From Mycobacterium sp. OTB74 (GTDB taxonomy: Bacteria > Actinomycetota > Actinomycetes > Mycobacteriales > Mycobacteriaceae): a stretch of 64,000 bases of DNA. A program made the position numbers and the translations under genes. Of the stretch, positions 7,742 through 17,100 are shown piece by piece (position 1 is the first letter of the stretch; each line of letters begins with the position of its first letter). The notes beneath the pieces were generated by a model. The model saw nothing but the letters and a program-made list of their open reading frames with translations, was not told the DNA's origin and did no database searches. The DNA is taken from positions 1-64,000 of the forward strand of contig NZ_JARXVD010000019.1 of NCBI RefSeq assembly GCF_029892685.1, read 5' to 3'.

Positions 7742-8452
7742 TTATGGGCCGCGCCGGCTGAGCAACTGCTCGGCCACCTGCACGTCGTGGGCGAAGGTCA
7801 CCTTGAAGTTCTGTGCAGAGCCGGCGATCGCGTGGACCCGGACGTCGGTGAAACGCTCCACGCACGACGAGGTGTCGGTGCCATCGAACCCAACAGCTTC
7901 CGCAGCGCGATAGGCCTGCAGCAGCGGCGCAGCCCGAAATGCCTGGGGCGTCTGCACGCGGACCAGAGATTCGCTGATCGGAGTTAATCGACCGTCGGGC
8001 GCTGTGCGCACCACGTCGCCGGATTGCAGTACCGGAATCGCTCCGCCGTGGGTCCGGGCAGCGGCGACGGCAGCGGTCATCAGCGCCGGGTCGGCCAGCG
8101 GTCGTGCGGCATCGTGGATCAGCACCACATCGACCGATCCGGATTCGATATCTTCGGCAAGGTGGTCCAGCACATTCAGCTCGGAGCCGTGCCGGGTGTC
8201 GCCGCCTTCGACGAATTCGACTGCAGCGAAAGGAAGTTCGTCGGCCAGCAGAAGCTCAACTTGCTGTTGTTCGCCGCGGCGGAAAACCAGGACTGTGCGG
8301 GCGATCTCCGGCGTCGCGGACACCGCTGCCACCGACCAGCTGACCATGCTGCGCCCTGCCAACTTCAGATACGCCTTGTTGCCGTCGGCGCCCACCCGTG
8401 AGCCGATTCCGGCAGCAAGCACCACGCCCACGGCAGTCGGGATGTCGGACAC
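7742..8452 (-). CDS. ispD: IspD-family cytidylyltransferase (2-C-methyl-D-erythritol 4-phosphate cytidylyltransferase-like)
   Basis: The 236-aa protein keeps the IspD landmarks. These are VLAAGIGSRVGADGNKAYLKL at the N-terminus with the conserved Arg and Lys that bind CTP, VVLIHDAARPLADP in the centre, VRVQTPQAF, and a late TDTSSCVERF for the family TD-x-S-x-V-E motif. IspD makes CDP-methylerythritol in the MEP isoprenoid pathway. In mycobacteria the main ispD lies beside ispF and carD (Rv3582c locus), which are absent here. This copy may therefore be a paralogue, possibly for another polyol phosphate. Start: GTG at 8452. The convergent neighbour is a degenerate homologue. Confidence 0.75.
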   Translation of the reverse strand: MSDIPTAVGVVLAAGIGSRVGADGNKAYLKLAGRSMVSWSVAAVSATPEIARTVLVFRRGEQQQVELLLADELPFAAVEFVEGGDTRHGSELNVLDHLAEDIESGSVDVVLIHDAARPLADPALMTAAVAAARTHGGAIPVLQSGDVVRTAPDGRLTPISESLVRVQTPQAFRAAPLLQAYRAAEAVGFDGTDTSSCVERFTDVRVHAIAGSAQNFKVTFAHDVQVAEQLLSRRGP

Positions 8453-8541
8453 GCGTTCACGGTAGTGGGCGGTCGGGTCTCGGGTGCGGGAGGCTTACCG
8501 TTGAGCCGCCGGACACGTGGTACCCGAAGGGACACAACAAC

Positions 8542-9801
8542 ATGAGTGCGCCTGATCCTCGCCCGACGGTGGCGGCCCATCGGCTGCGGCCGATGAGTGG
8601 CCGTGATCCGCATGAGAAGCACCGGGTGTCGACACCGCTGGAGCTGCTGTTCGACCTGACCTTCACCGTCGCCTTCGGTGTCGCGGCATCGGAACTGGCC
8701 CACATGCTGGCGGCCGGCCACGTCGGTGCCGGCATCACCGCTTTCCTGTTCGCGACCTTTGCGGTCTGTTGGGCATGGATCAACTTCACCTGGTTCGCCT
8801 CGGCGTATGACACCGACGACTGGGTGTTCCGGGTGATGACCATGGTCGAGATGGTCGGCGTGCTGATCCTGGCCTTGAGTCTGCCGGCGTTCTACGACTC
8901 GGTCGAAGCCGGTCGGCACGTCGACAATGCGGTGCTGGTGGCGGGCTACGTGGTAATGCGAATTGCCTTGGTAGCTCAGTGGTTACGGGCGGCGCGGCAG
9001 GACCCCACCCGTCGGTCGGCGGCACTGACCTACGTCACGATTGTGTCCCTGGTGCAACTTGGCTGGATCGGCACGGTGTTCCTGCCGACGTCGGTACCGG
9101 TGACGCTGGCCATCTGGGTCGTGTTGATTGCTATCGAACTCACCGGGCCCTGGCTGGCCGAGGCCCGTTGCGGCGGCACGCCCTGGCACGCGCACCACAT
9201 CGCCGAACGGTACAGCCTTTTGGCGATCATCGCGCTCGGCGAAGGCGTGGTCGGCACGGTCGCCACGCTGTCTGCCGTGATCGGCGAGCACGGGTGGTCC
9301 GCTGATGCGGTGCTGCTCGCGGTCGCTGGCACGCTGCTGACCTTCGGCATGTGGTGGGTGTATTTCATGGTGCCGGCCGCCGACGTCCTACACGCCCACC
9401 GCGAGCGCTCGTTCTGGTTCGGCTACCTGCAGATGCCGGTCTACGGGGCGATCGTGGCGACGGGTGCCGGTCTGCACACCGCCGCCTACTTCATCCAGCA
9501 CCACTCGGCGCTTGGTTCGGTAGCGAGCGTGGTGACCGTGGTGATTCCGGTCGGCATTTACATCGTGTTGGTCTACCTGCTGTACCGGTTGATGCTGAGG
9601 TCGGCTGACCAGCTCCACCTGCTACTTCTCACGCTGACCGCGGCGGTGCTGGTGGCGGCGGTGGCGCTGGCGTCAGCCGGAGTGCCGATGGCGGTCTGTC
9701 TGCTGGTGGCGAGCTTGGCTCCGCTGGTGAGCGTGGCGGGGTTCGAGTTGATCGGGCACCGGCATGCCGCGGCTGCCGTGGCACATGAGCGGGAGGCCTG
9801 A
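8542..9801 (+). CDS. Low temperature requirement A (LtrA) family membrane protein
   Basis: The 419-aa polytopic protein begins with a soluble segment and KHRVSTPLELLFDLTFTVAF, the hallmark N-terminal motif of the LtrA family. About ten to twelve hydrophobic helices follow. Conserved family pieces include WAWINFTWFASAYDTDDW and AERYSLLAIIALGEGVVGT. LtrA was named for a Listeria cold-sensitivity gene; its biochemical role is unknown. The ATG at 8542 is preceded by AAGGG about 12 bases upstream. The gene is divergent from ispD with an 89-nt gap and stands alone. Confidence 0.8.
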   Translation: MSAPDPRPTVAAHRLRPMSGRDPHEKHRVSTPLELLFDLTFTVAFGVAASELAHMLAAGHVGAGITAFLFATFAVCWAWINFTWFASAYDTDDWVFRVMTMVEMVGVLILALSLPAFYDSVEAGRHVDNAVLVAGYVVMRIALVAQWLRAARQDPTRRSAALTYVTIVSLVQLGWIGTVFLPTSVPVTLAIWVVLIAIELTGPWLAEARCGGTPWHAHHIAERYSLLAIIALGEGVVGTVATLSAVIGEHGWSADAVLLAVAGTLLTFGMWWVYFMVPAADVLHAHRERSFWFGYLQMPVYGAIVATGAGLHTAAYFIQHHSALGSVASVVTVVIPVGIYIVLVYLLYRLMLRSADQLHLLLLTLTAAVLVAAVALASAGVPMAVCLLVASLAPLVSVAGFELIGHRHAAAAVAHEREA

Positions 9802-9884
9802 GTCCCAGCAGCTGGGGGAGTTGTGGCCCATGTGACCAGTGGCGCTAACGGTTTGTAAGGGGCAATTGTCATATTCTGAGGTAC

Positions 9885-10610
9885 GTGTCGATTTCCCGGC
9901 GTGATGTGCTGAAATATGCCGCTGCCGCGCCCGCAGCTCTGGGGCTGGGTGCCGGATTGCAATCGATCATCGACGCGGCGACTGCCTCTGCAGTGCCATA
10001 CGGAGTGTTGCTGGACTACGCCGCCGGTGTCATCAAGGCCGCTGATCTGCGAGCCGCGGGTGCTGTGGGTGCCATCCGGTACGTCTCGGACCGCCGACCG
10101 GGCGGTGAGTGGATGCTCGGTAAGCCGATTCAGCTGCCCGAGGCGCGCGACCTGTACCAGAACGGCATGAAGATCGTCTCGTGCTACCAGTTCGGCAAGG
10201 CGTCCAGCGCCGACTGGCTCGGTGGCCAGGCCGCGGGGGTGCAGCACGCCCAACGGGGGTTCCAGTTGCACACGGCTGCAGGTGGCCCGGTGGGTGCGCC
10301 GATCTACGCCTCCATCGATGACGATCCGACCCCTGAGCAGTACAAAGCCCAGGTCGCGCCGTATCTGCAGGGTTGGGAATCGGTGCTGGGGCACCAGCGA
10401 GTCGGGGTGTACGCTAACTCCAAGACCATTGAGTGGGCCTTGCAGGACGGTTTGGGCTCGTTCTTCTGGCAGCACAACTGGGGGTCTCCTGGCGGGGTTC
10501 CACATCAGGCCGCGGCGCTGTACCAGGTGGAGATTGACAAGCAACACGTGGGTGGCGTGGGTGTGGACCTCAACAACATCCTCAAACCACAGTTCGGTCA
10601 GTGGGACTGA
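9885..10610 (+). CDS. Tat-exported DUF1906 glycoside-hydrolase-like protein (Rv2525c homologue)
   Basis: The 241-aa precursor has a twin-arginine signal: SRRDVLK at residues 4-10, a hydrophobic Ala-rich core, then cleavage near residue 35. The mature part is a DUF1906 (glycoside-hydrolase-like, TIM-barrel) domain with LLDYAAGVIKAADLRAAG, GAIRYVSDRRPG, and PIYASIDDDPT, whose acidic cluster matches a GH25-like catalytic region. The M. tuberculosis homologue Rv2525c is a known Tat substrate linked to cell-envelope homeostasis and lies upstream of fas, exactly as here. The GTG start is preceded by GAGG with short spacing. The protein probably acts on cell-wall polymers outside the membrane. Confidence 0.85.
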   Translation: MSISRRDVLKYAAAAPAALGLGAGLQSIIDAATASAVPYGVLLDYAAGVIKAADLRAAGAVGAIRYVSDRRPGGEWMLGKPIQLPEARDLYQNGMKIVSCYQFGKASSADWLGGQAAGVQHAQRGFQLHTAAGGPVGAPIYASIDDDPTPEQYKAQVAPYLQGWESVLGHQRVGVYANSKTIEWALQDGLGSFFWQHNWGSPGGVPHQAAALYQVEIDKQHVGGVGVDLNNILKPQFGQWD

Positions 10611-10732
10611 CCGCGCATCTAGTTAGCTGGCGGTCGGATACGGGCGGACGGTGGCCGTTGGTTCGGCAAACATTTGTATACCGAACTTACCGGCCGTATA
10701 GACACTTTCTGCGGCCCTGTCGCCGTTCGACG

Positions 10733-10761
10733 TCGATTTATTTATTACCCGCAAGTAGGGT
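10733..10761 (+). promoter_or_regulatory. Candidate fas promoter
   Basis: A weak -35 (TCGATT, 10733-10738) and a mycobacterial-style -10 (TAGGGT, 10756-10761) are separated by 17 bp within the 534-nt gap before fas. The region is markedly AT-richer than its surroundings. Just downstream, TGATAAC occurs twice with an 11-bp period (about 10781-10798), which could be an activator site. This is pattern matching only; the transcription start is not known. Confidence 0.3.
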
Positions 10762-10843
10762 CGCTCCGGCGCCACATCGATGATAACGATTTGATAACAA
10801 TACCGCTTTGATCTGCGAGGTTGTTGCTACTCGACCGTAACCA

Positions 10844-10872
10844 CCTGCATGCAGGACATTTGTTCTGCATGC
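10844..10872. promoter_or_regulatory. Nested palindromes in the fas leader (possible FasR-type operator)
   Basis: CCTGCATGCAGG (10844-10855) is a perfect 12-bp palindrome. It also forms a larger inverted repeat, GCATGCAG (10847-10854) and CTGCATGC (10865-10872), with a 10-nt spacer. FasR is known to bind operators in the fas-acpS promoter of mycobacteria; whether these are its sites cannot be judged from sequence alone. Confidence 0.4.
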
Positions 10873-10971
10873 CGGAGACCGATTTGTGATGCCGTGTTAC
10901 CCAACGTGGTGGTTACCAGTCCGTAGAACCCACCAGTAACCGAATCCGGGCTCAAGGAGAGGTCGAATCTT

Positions 10972-11049
10972 ATGACACTCTTATTGCAGTCGGCCCGGCC
11001 TGCCGGGTGCCTCTGCGATGACGCGGCGCACCGAGCGGCACGGGCCTGA
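10972..11049 (+). CDS. Short upstream ORF (leader peptide candidate) before fas
   Basis: An ATG preceded by AAGGAGAGG (10954-10962, spacing 9 nt) opens a 25-codon ORF that reads MTLLLQSARPAGCLCDDAAH then RAARA and stops at 11047-11049, 95 nt before the fas GTG. The ribosome binding site is stronger than that of most genes here. The peptide starts with three Leu codons and has a C-L-C motif. It could be a translated leader affecting fas expression, or a transcript-protecting uORF. It is too short to judge by codon use; conservation across mycobacteria would decide. Confidence 0.45.
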   Translation: MTLLLQSARPAGCLCDDAAHRAARA

Positions 11050-11144
11050 CGCGATTCGACGCCGCATCGCGTGGCCCGGGGCCGACTACCCAGACACAGC
11101 TAGTACAGGCGAGCGGTTCGCGCGGTAGCGAGGGAGAAGATGAC

Positions 11145-14100
11145 GTGACGATCAACGAACACCACCGGGTGACCAGCGGCCGAACCAACGCACAGGGGGC
11201 TCCCAGCGCCGCCCTGAGCGGCTCCCGCGCCCTCGTCGACCAACTCAACGCAGGAGAGCCCTACGCGATCGCATTCGGGGGCCAGGGCGCCTCGTGGCTG
11301 GAGAACCTCGAAGAGCTCGTCAGCTCGGCCGGCATCGAATCCGAACTCAACGAAATCGCCGGCGAGGCGGCTCTGCTGCTGGAGCCCGTCGCCCGGGAGT
11401 TGGTGGTGGTGCGGCCGATCGGCTTCGAGCCGATGCAGTGGGTGCGCTCGCTGGCCGCTGACGAGCCGCTGCCGTCGGCCAAGCAACTGACCACCGCCGC
11501 GATCTCCGGACCGGGCATCCTGCTGGCCCAGATGGCCGCCATCCGCGCCGTGCAGCGCCAGGGCCTGGACCTGACCGGCACCCCGCCGGTTGCCGTCGCC
11601 GGACATTCCCAGGGCATCATCGCCGCCGAGTCGCTGAAGGCGGGCGGTACCCGCGACGCCGAGCTGCTGGCGCTGCTGCAGCTGATCGGCGCAGCCGGTT
11701 CTCTGGTGTCGCGCCGCCGTGGGATGGTCGGCCGGGGCGACAAGTCACCGATGGTGTCGGTCACCAACGCCGATCCGGAACGCATCGCCGAACTGCTGGA
11801 GGAGTTCTCCCAGGACGTGCGGACCGTCCTGCCGCCGGTCCTGTCCATCCGTAACGGCCGCCGCAGCGTCGTCATCACCGGAACCCCCGAACAGCTCGCC
11901 CGGTTCGAGCTGTACTGCAACAAGATCACCGAGAAGGACGAAGCCGAGCGCAAGAACAAGCTGCGCGGCGGCAGCGTGTTCGAGCCGGTGTTCAACCAGG
12001 TTCAGGTGGAGGTGGGCTTCCACACCCCGCGGCTGATCGACGGCATCGAGGTCGTCGACCGCTGGGCAGCCAAGATCGGTATCGACACCGAGCTGGCGCA
12101 CCACATGACCGAGTCCATCTTCATCAAGCCCATCGACTGGGTCTCCGAGATCGAGCGGCTGCACGAGGCCGGCGCCCGCTGGATCATCGATCTGGGTCCC
12201 AGTGACACCGTCACCAGGCTCACCTCGCCGATCATCCGCGGCCTCGGCGTCGGCATCGTGCCCGCGGCCACCCGCGCCGGTCAGCGCTCGCTGTTCACCG
12301 TCGGCGCGGCGCCCGAGGTGGCGCCCGCGTGGTCCAGCTACGTGCCGTCCGCGGTCAAGTTGCCCGACGGCTCCGTCAAGCTGTCCACCAAGTTCACCCG
12401 CCTGACCGGCCGCTCGCCGATCCTGCTGGCGGGCATGACCCCGACCACCGTCGACGCCAAGATCGTCGCCGCCGCCGCCAACGCCGGACACTGGGCCGAG
12501 CTGGCCGGTGGCGGTCAGGTCACCGAGCAGGTCTTCGACGACCGCATCGCCGAGCTCACCCAGCTGCTCGAGCCGGGCCGGGCCATCCAGTTCAACTCGC
12601 TGTTCCTCGACCCGTACCTGTGGAAGCTGCAGGTGGGCGGAAAGCGCTTGGTGCAGAAGGCCCGTCAGTCCGGCGCGCCGATCGATGGTGTCGTCGTCAC
12701 CGCCGGCATCCCGGAGCTCGAAGAAGCCGTCGCGCTGATCGAAGAGCTGCACGAGATCGGCATCACCAACGTGGTGTTCAAGCCGGGCACCGTGGACCAG
12801 ATCAAGTCGGTCATCAAGATCGCCGCCGAGGTCCCGGGCAAGGAGATCATCGTCCACGTCGAGGGTGGCCGCGCCGGCGGTCACCACTCGTGGGAGGACC
12901 TCGACGACCTGTTGGTCAGCACCTACTCGGACCTGCGCAAGCAGTCCAACCTGACCATCTGCGTCGGTGGCGGTATCGGTACCCCGGAGCGGGCAGCCGA
13001 ATACCTTTCCGGCCGTTGGGCCTTGGCTTACGGCTTCCCTCTGATGCCGGTGGACGGCATCCTTGTCGGCACCGCCGCCATGGCCACCCTGGAGGCCACC
13101 ACCTCCCCGGCGGTCAAGCAGCTGCTGGTTGAGACCAAGGGCACCGATCAGTGGGTCGGCGCCGGAAAAGCCCAGGGCGGCATGGCTTCTGGCCGTAGCC
13201 AGTTGGGTGCCGACATTCACGAGATCGACAACACCGCATCGCGGTGCGGCCGGTTGCTGGACGAGGTTGCCGGTGACGCCGATGCCGTCGCGGAGCGCCG
13301 TGACGAGATCATCGCCGCGATGGCCAACACCGCCAAGCCGTACTTCGGCGACGTGGCCGACATGACCTACCTGCAGTGGCTGCAGCGTTATGTGGAACTG
13401 GCCATCGGCGACGGTGATTCGACCGCCGACACCAAGAAGGACCACTCGCCGTGGGTGGACATCACCTGGCGGGACCGCTTCCAGGAGATGCTGCAGCGTG
13501 CCGAGTCCCGGCTGAATGCCGCCGACACCGGCCCCATCGACACCCTGTTCGGCGCCAACGCGGAAGGCGAAGCGCTGCTTGAGGATCCGCAGCGCTCCAT
13601 CGCCGAACTGCTGGCCCGTTACCCGGAGGCCGAGACGCTGCGGCTGCACCCGGCCGACGCCCCGTTCTTCGTCACGCTGTGCAAGACCCTGGGCAAGCCG
13701 GTCAACTTCGTCCCGGTGATCGACAAGGACGTGCGCCGCTGGTGGCGCAGCGACTCGCTGTGGCAGGCCCACGATGCCCGCTACACCGCGGACCAGGTGT
13801 GCATCATCCCGGGTACCCAGGCCGTTGCCGGTATCACCCGGGTCGATGAGCCGGTCGGTGAACTGCTGGACCGCTTCGAGCAGGCCTGCATCGAAGAGGT
13901 CGTAGCTGCTCTGGTGGCGAAGGGTGAGGCGCCGGTCTCCGTGGTTTCCCGCCGTCAGGCTCGTGCCGGCGGCACCGGTCCGCTAGCCGTGGTGCTGGAC
14001 TCACCCGACGTGCTGTGGGCCGGCCGCACCGCCATCAACCCGGTCCACCGCATCGGCGCGCCGTCGGAGTGGCAGGTCAACGAAAACCGTTCGGCCACAC

Positions 14101-17100
14101 ACCCTTCCACGGGTGCGCGCCTTGAGCTCGACGGTGCTGACGTGGTGCTGAACGTTCCACTGTCGGACATCTGGATCACCATCCGCTTCACCCTGCCGTC
14201 GGCCACCGTCGACGGCGGTATGCCGGTGGTGACCACCGAGGACGCCACCGCCGCGATGCGTGCCGTGCTGGCCATCGCCGCGGGTGCCGACAGCGTGGAT
14301 GCGCTGCCGCAGGTTGTCGACAACACCTCGACGCTGACGGTCGACTGGGACCCCGAGGAGGTCGCCGACCACACCGGCGTCACCGCGACGTTCGGTGCGC
14401 CGCTGGCTCCGGGCCTGACCCTGGTGCCCGATGCATTGGTCGGCCGCTGCTGGCCGGCGGTGTTCTCGGTCATCGGATCGGCTGTCACCGAAGACGGCTT
14501 CCCGGTCGTGGAAGGCCTGCTGAGCCTGGTCCACCTGGACCACGCCGCACATCTGCTGGCGCCGATGCCCGCCGAGCGTGCTGAATTGACCGTCACCGCA
14601 ACGGCTTCGGCCGCGGTGGATACCGAGGTGGGCCGGGTCGTCCCGGTCTCGGTCACCATCAGCTCCGGTGATCCCGGCGACGGCACGATTCTGGCCACGC
14701 TCGAAGAGCGCTTCGCCATCCGCGGTCGTACCGGGGCTGTTGAGCTGACCGACCCGGTGCGGGCCGGCGGCGCTATCACCGACAACGCCACCGACACCCC
14801 GCGCCGTCGCCGTCGCGACGTCACCATCGCCGCGCCGACCGACATGAGTGCTTTCGCCGTCGTGTCCGGTGATCACAACCCGATCCACACCGACCGGGCT
14901 GCCGCACTGCTGGCCGGGCTGAAATCGCCCATCGTGCACGGCATGTGGCTCTCGGCCGCGGCCCAGCACGTGGTCACCGCGACCGACGGCAGGGCCACCC
15001 CGCCTGCGCGCCTGATCGGCTGGACCGCGCGCTTCCTGGGCATGGTGCTGCCGGGCGACGAGATCGACTTCCGGGTGGACCGCGTCGGTATCGACCGCGG
15101 CGCCGAGATCATCGAGGTCACCGCCAAGGTCGGCGGCGAGCTGGTGATGGCGGCGACCGCCCAATTGGCGGCTCCCAAAACGGTTTACGCGTTCCCGGGC
15201 CAAGGCATCCAGCACAAGGGCATGGGCATGGAGGTCCGTGCCCGCTCCAAGGCCGCCCGCAAGGTGTGGGACACCGCCGACAAGTTCACCCGCGACACCC
15301 TGGGCTTCTCGGTGCTGCATGTGGTCCGGGACAACCCGACCAGCATCATCGCCAGCGGCGTGCACTACCACCACCCGGACGGCGTGCTGTTCCTGACCCA
15401 GTTCACCCAGGTCGCCATGGCCACTGTGGCCGCGGCCCAGGTCGCCGAGATGCGCGAGCAGGGCGCGTTCGTCGAGGACGCAATCGCTTGCGGTCACTCG
15501 GTCGGCGAATACACCGCACTGGCCTGCGTGTCCGGCGTGTACGAACTGGATGCGTTGCTGGAGGTGGTGTTCCACCGCGGCAGCAAGATGCACGACATCG
15601 TGCCGCGTGACGAGCGCGGCCGGTCCGACTACCGACTGGCGGCAATCCGGCCGTCGCAGATCGACCTCGACGACGCCGATGTCACCGACTTCGTCGCCGC
15701 CATCGCCGAGCAGACCGGCGAGTTCCTGCAGATCGTGAACTTCAACCTGCGCGGCTCGCAGTACGCGATCGCCGGCACGGTGCGCGGCCTGGAGGCGCTG
15801 GAGGAAGAGATCGAGCGCCGTCGCGAGATCAGTGGCGGCAAGCGGTCGTTCATCATGGTCCCCGGCATCGACGTGCCGTTCCACTCCGAGGTGCTGCGGG
15901 TCGGTGTCGCCGACTTCCGGCGCTCGCTGGAGCGCGTCATGCCGCGCGGTCAGGACCCGGCGCTGATCGTCGGCAAGTACATCCCGAACCTGGTGCCGAG
16001 GCTGTTCACCTTGGACCGGGACTTCATCCAGGAGATCCGCGACCTGGTGCCGGCCGAGCCGCTCGACGAGATCCTGGCCGACTACGACACCTGGATCAAC
16101 GAGAAGCCGAGCGACCTGTGCCGCACGGTCGTCATTGAGCTGCTGGCCTGGCAGTTCGCCAGCCCGGTGCGCTGGATCGAGACCCAGGACCTGCTGTTCA
16201 TCGAAGAGGCCGCCGGTGGTCTGGGTGTCGAGCGGTTCGTCGAGATCGGTGTGAAGGCCGCCCCGACGGTTGCCGGCCTGGCCACCAACACCCTCAAGCT
16301 GCCCGAGTACTCGCACAGCACCACCGAGGTGCTCAATGCCGAGCGGGACGCCGCCGTGCTGTTCGCCACGGACACCGACCCGGAACCTGAGGACGACATC
16401 GCTTCTGCCGCTCCGGAAGCCGACACGACTCCGGTGGAAGCCGTTGCCTCAGCACCGGTTCCGGCCGCCGCGCCGGCCGCTCCTTCTGGCGGACCCCGGC
16501 CGGAGGACATCGGCTACGACGCTTCGGACGCCACCATGGCGCTGATCGCGCTGTCGGCCAAGATGCGTCTCGACCAGATCGAGCCGCTGGATTCCATCGA
16601 GTCGATCACCGACGGTGCGTCGTCGCGGCGTAACCAGCTGCTGGTGGACCTGGGTTCGGAGCTGAACCTGGGTGCCATCGACGGTGCCGCCGAAGCCGAC
16701 CTGGCCGGCCTCAAGGGGCAGGTCACCAAGCTGGCTCGCACCTACAAGCCTTTCGGCCCAGTGCTTTCCGACGCGATCAACGACCAGCTGCGCAGCGTGC
16801 TCGGCCCGTCGGGCAAGCGTCCGGCCTACATCACCGAGCGGGTCACCAAGACCTGGGAGCTGGGTGAGGGTTGGGCCAAGCACGCCACCGTCGAACTGGC
16901 CCTGGGTACCCGCGAGGGCTCCAGTGTCCGTGGCGGCGATCTCGGCGGGCTGCATGACGGCGCGCTCGGCGACGCGGCTTCGGTCGATCGGGTCATCGAC
17001 GCTGCGGTCTCGGCTGTCGCCGCACGCCGCGGTATCGCGGTGTCGCTGCCGTCGGCCGGCGGTGCCGGTGGCGGTGTCGTGGACTCGGCGGCGCTGAACG

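Noticed and set aside
11140..11148. ATG-ACG-TGA overlapping the fas GTG
   Set aside because: A start followed after one codon by stop; probably chance, although it lies right at the fas initiation site.
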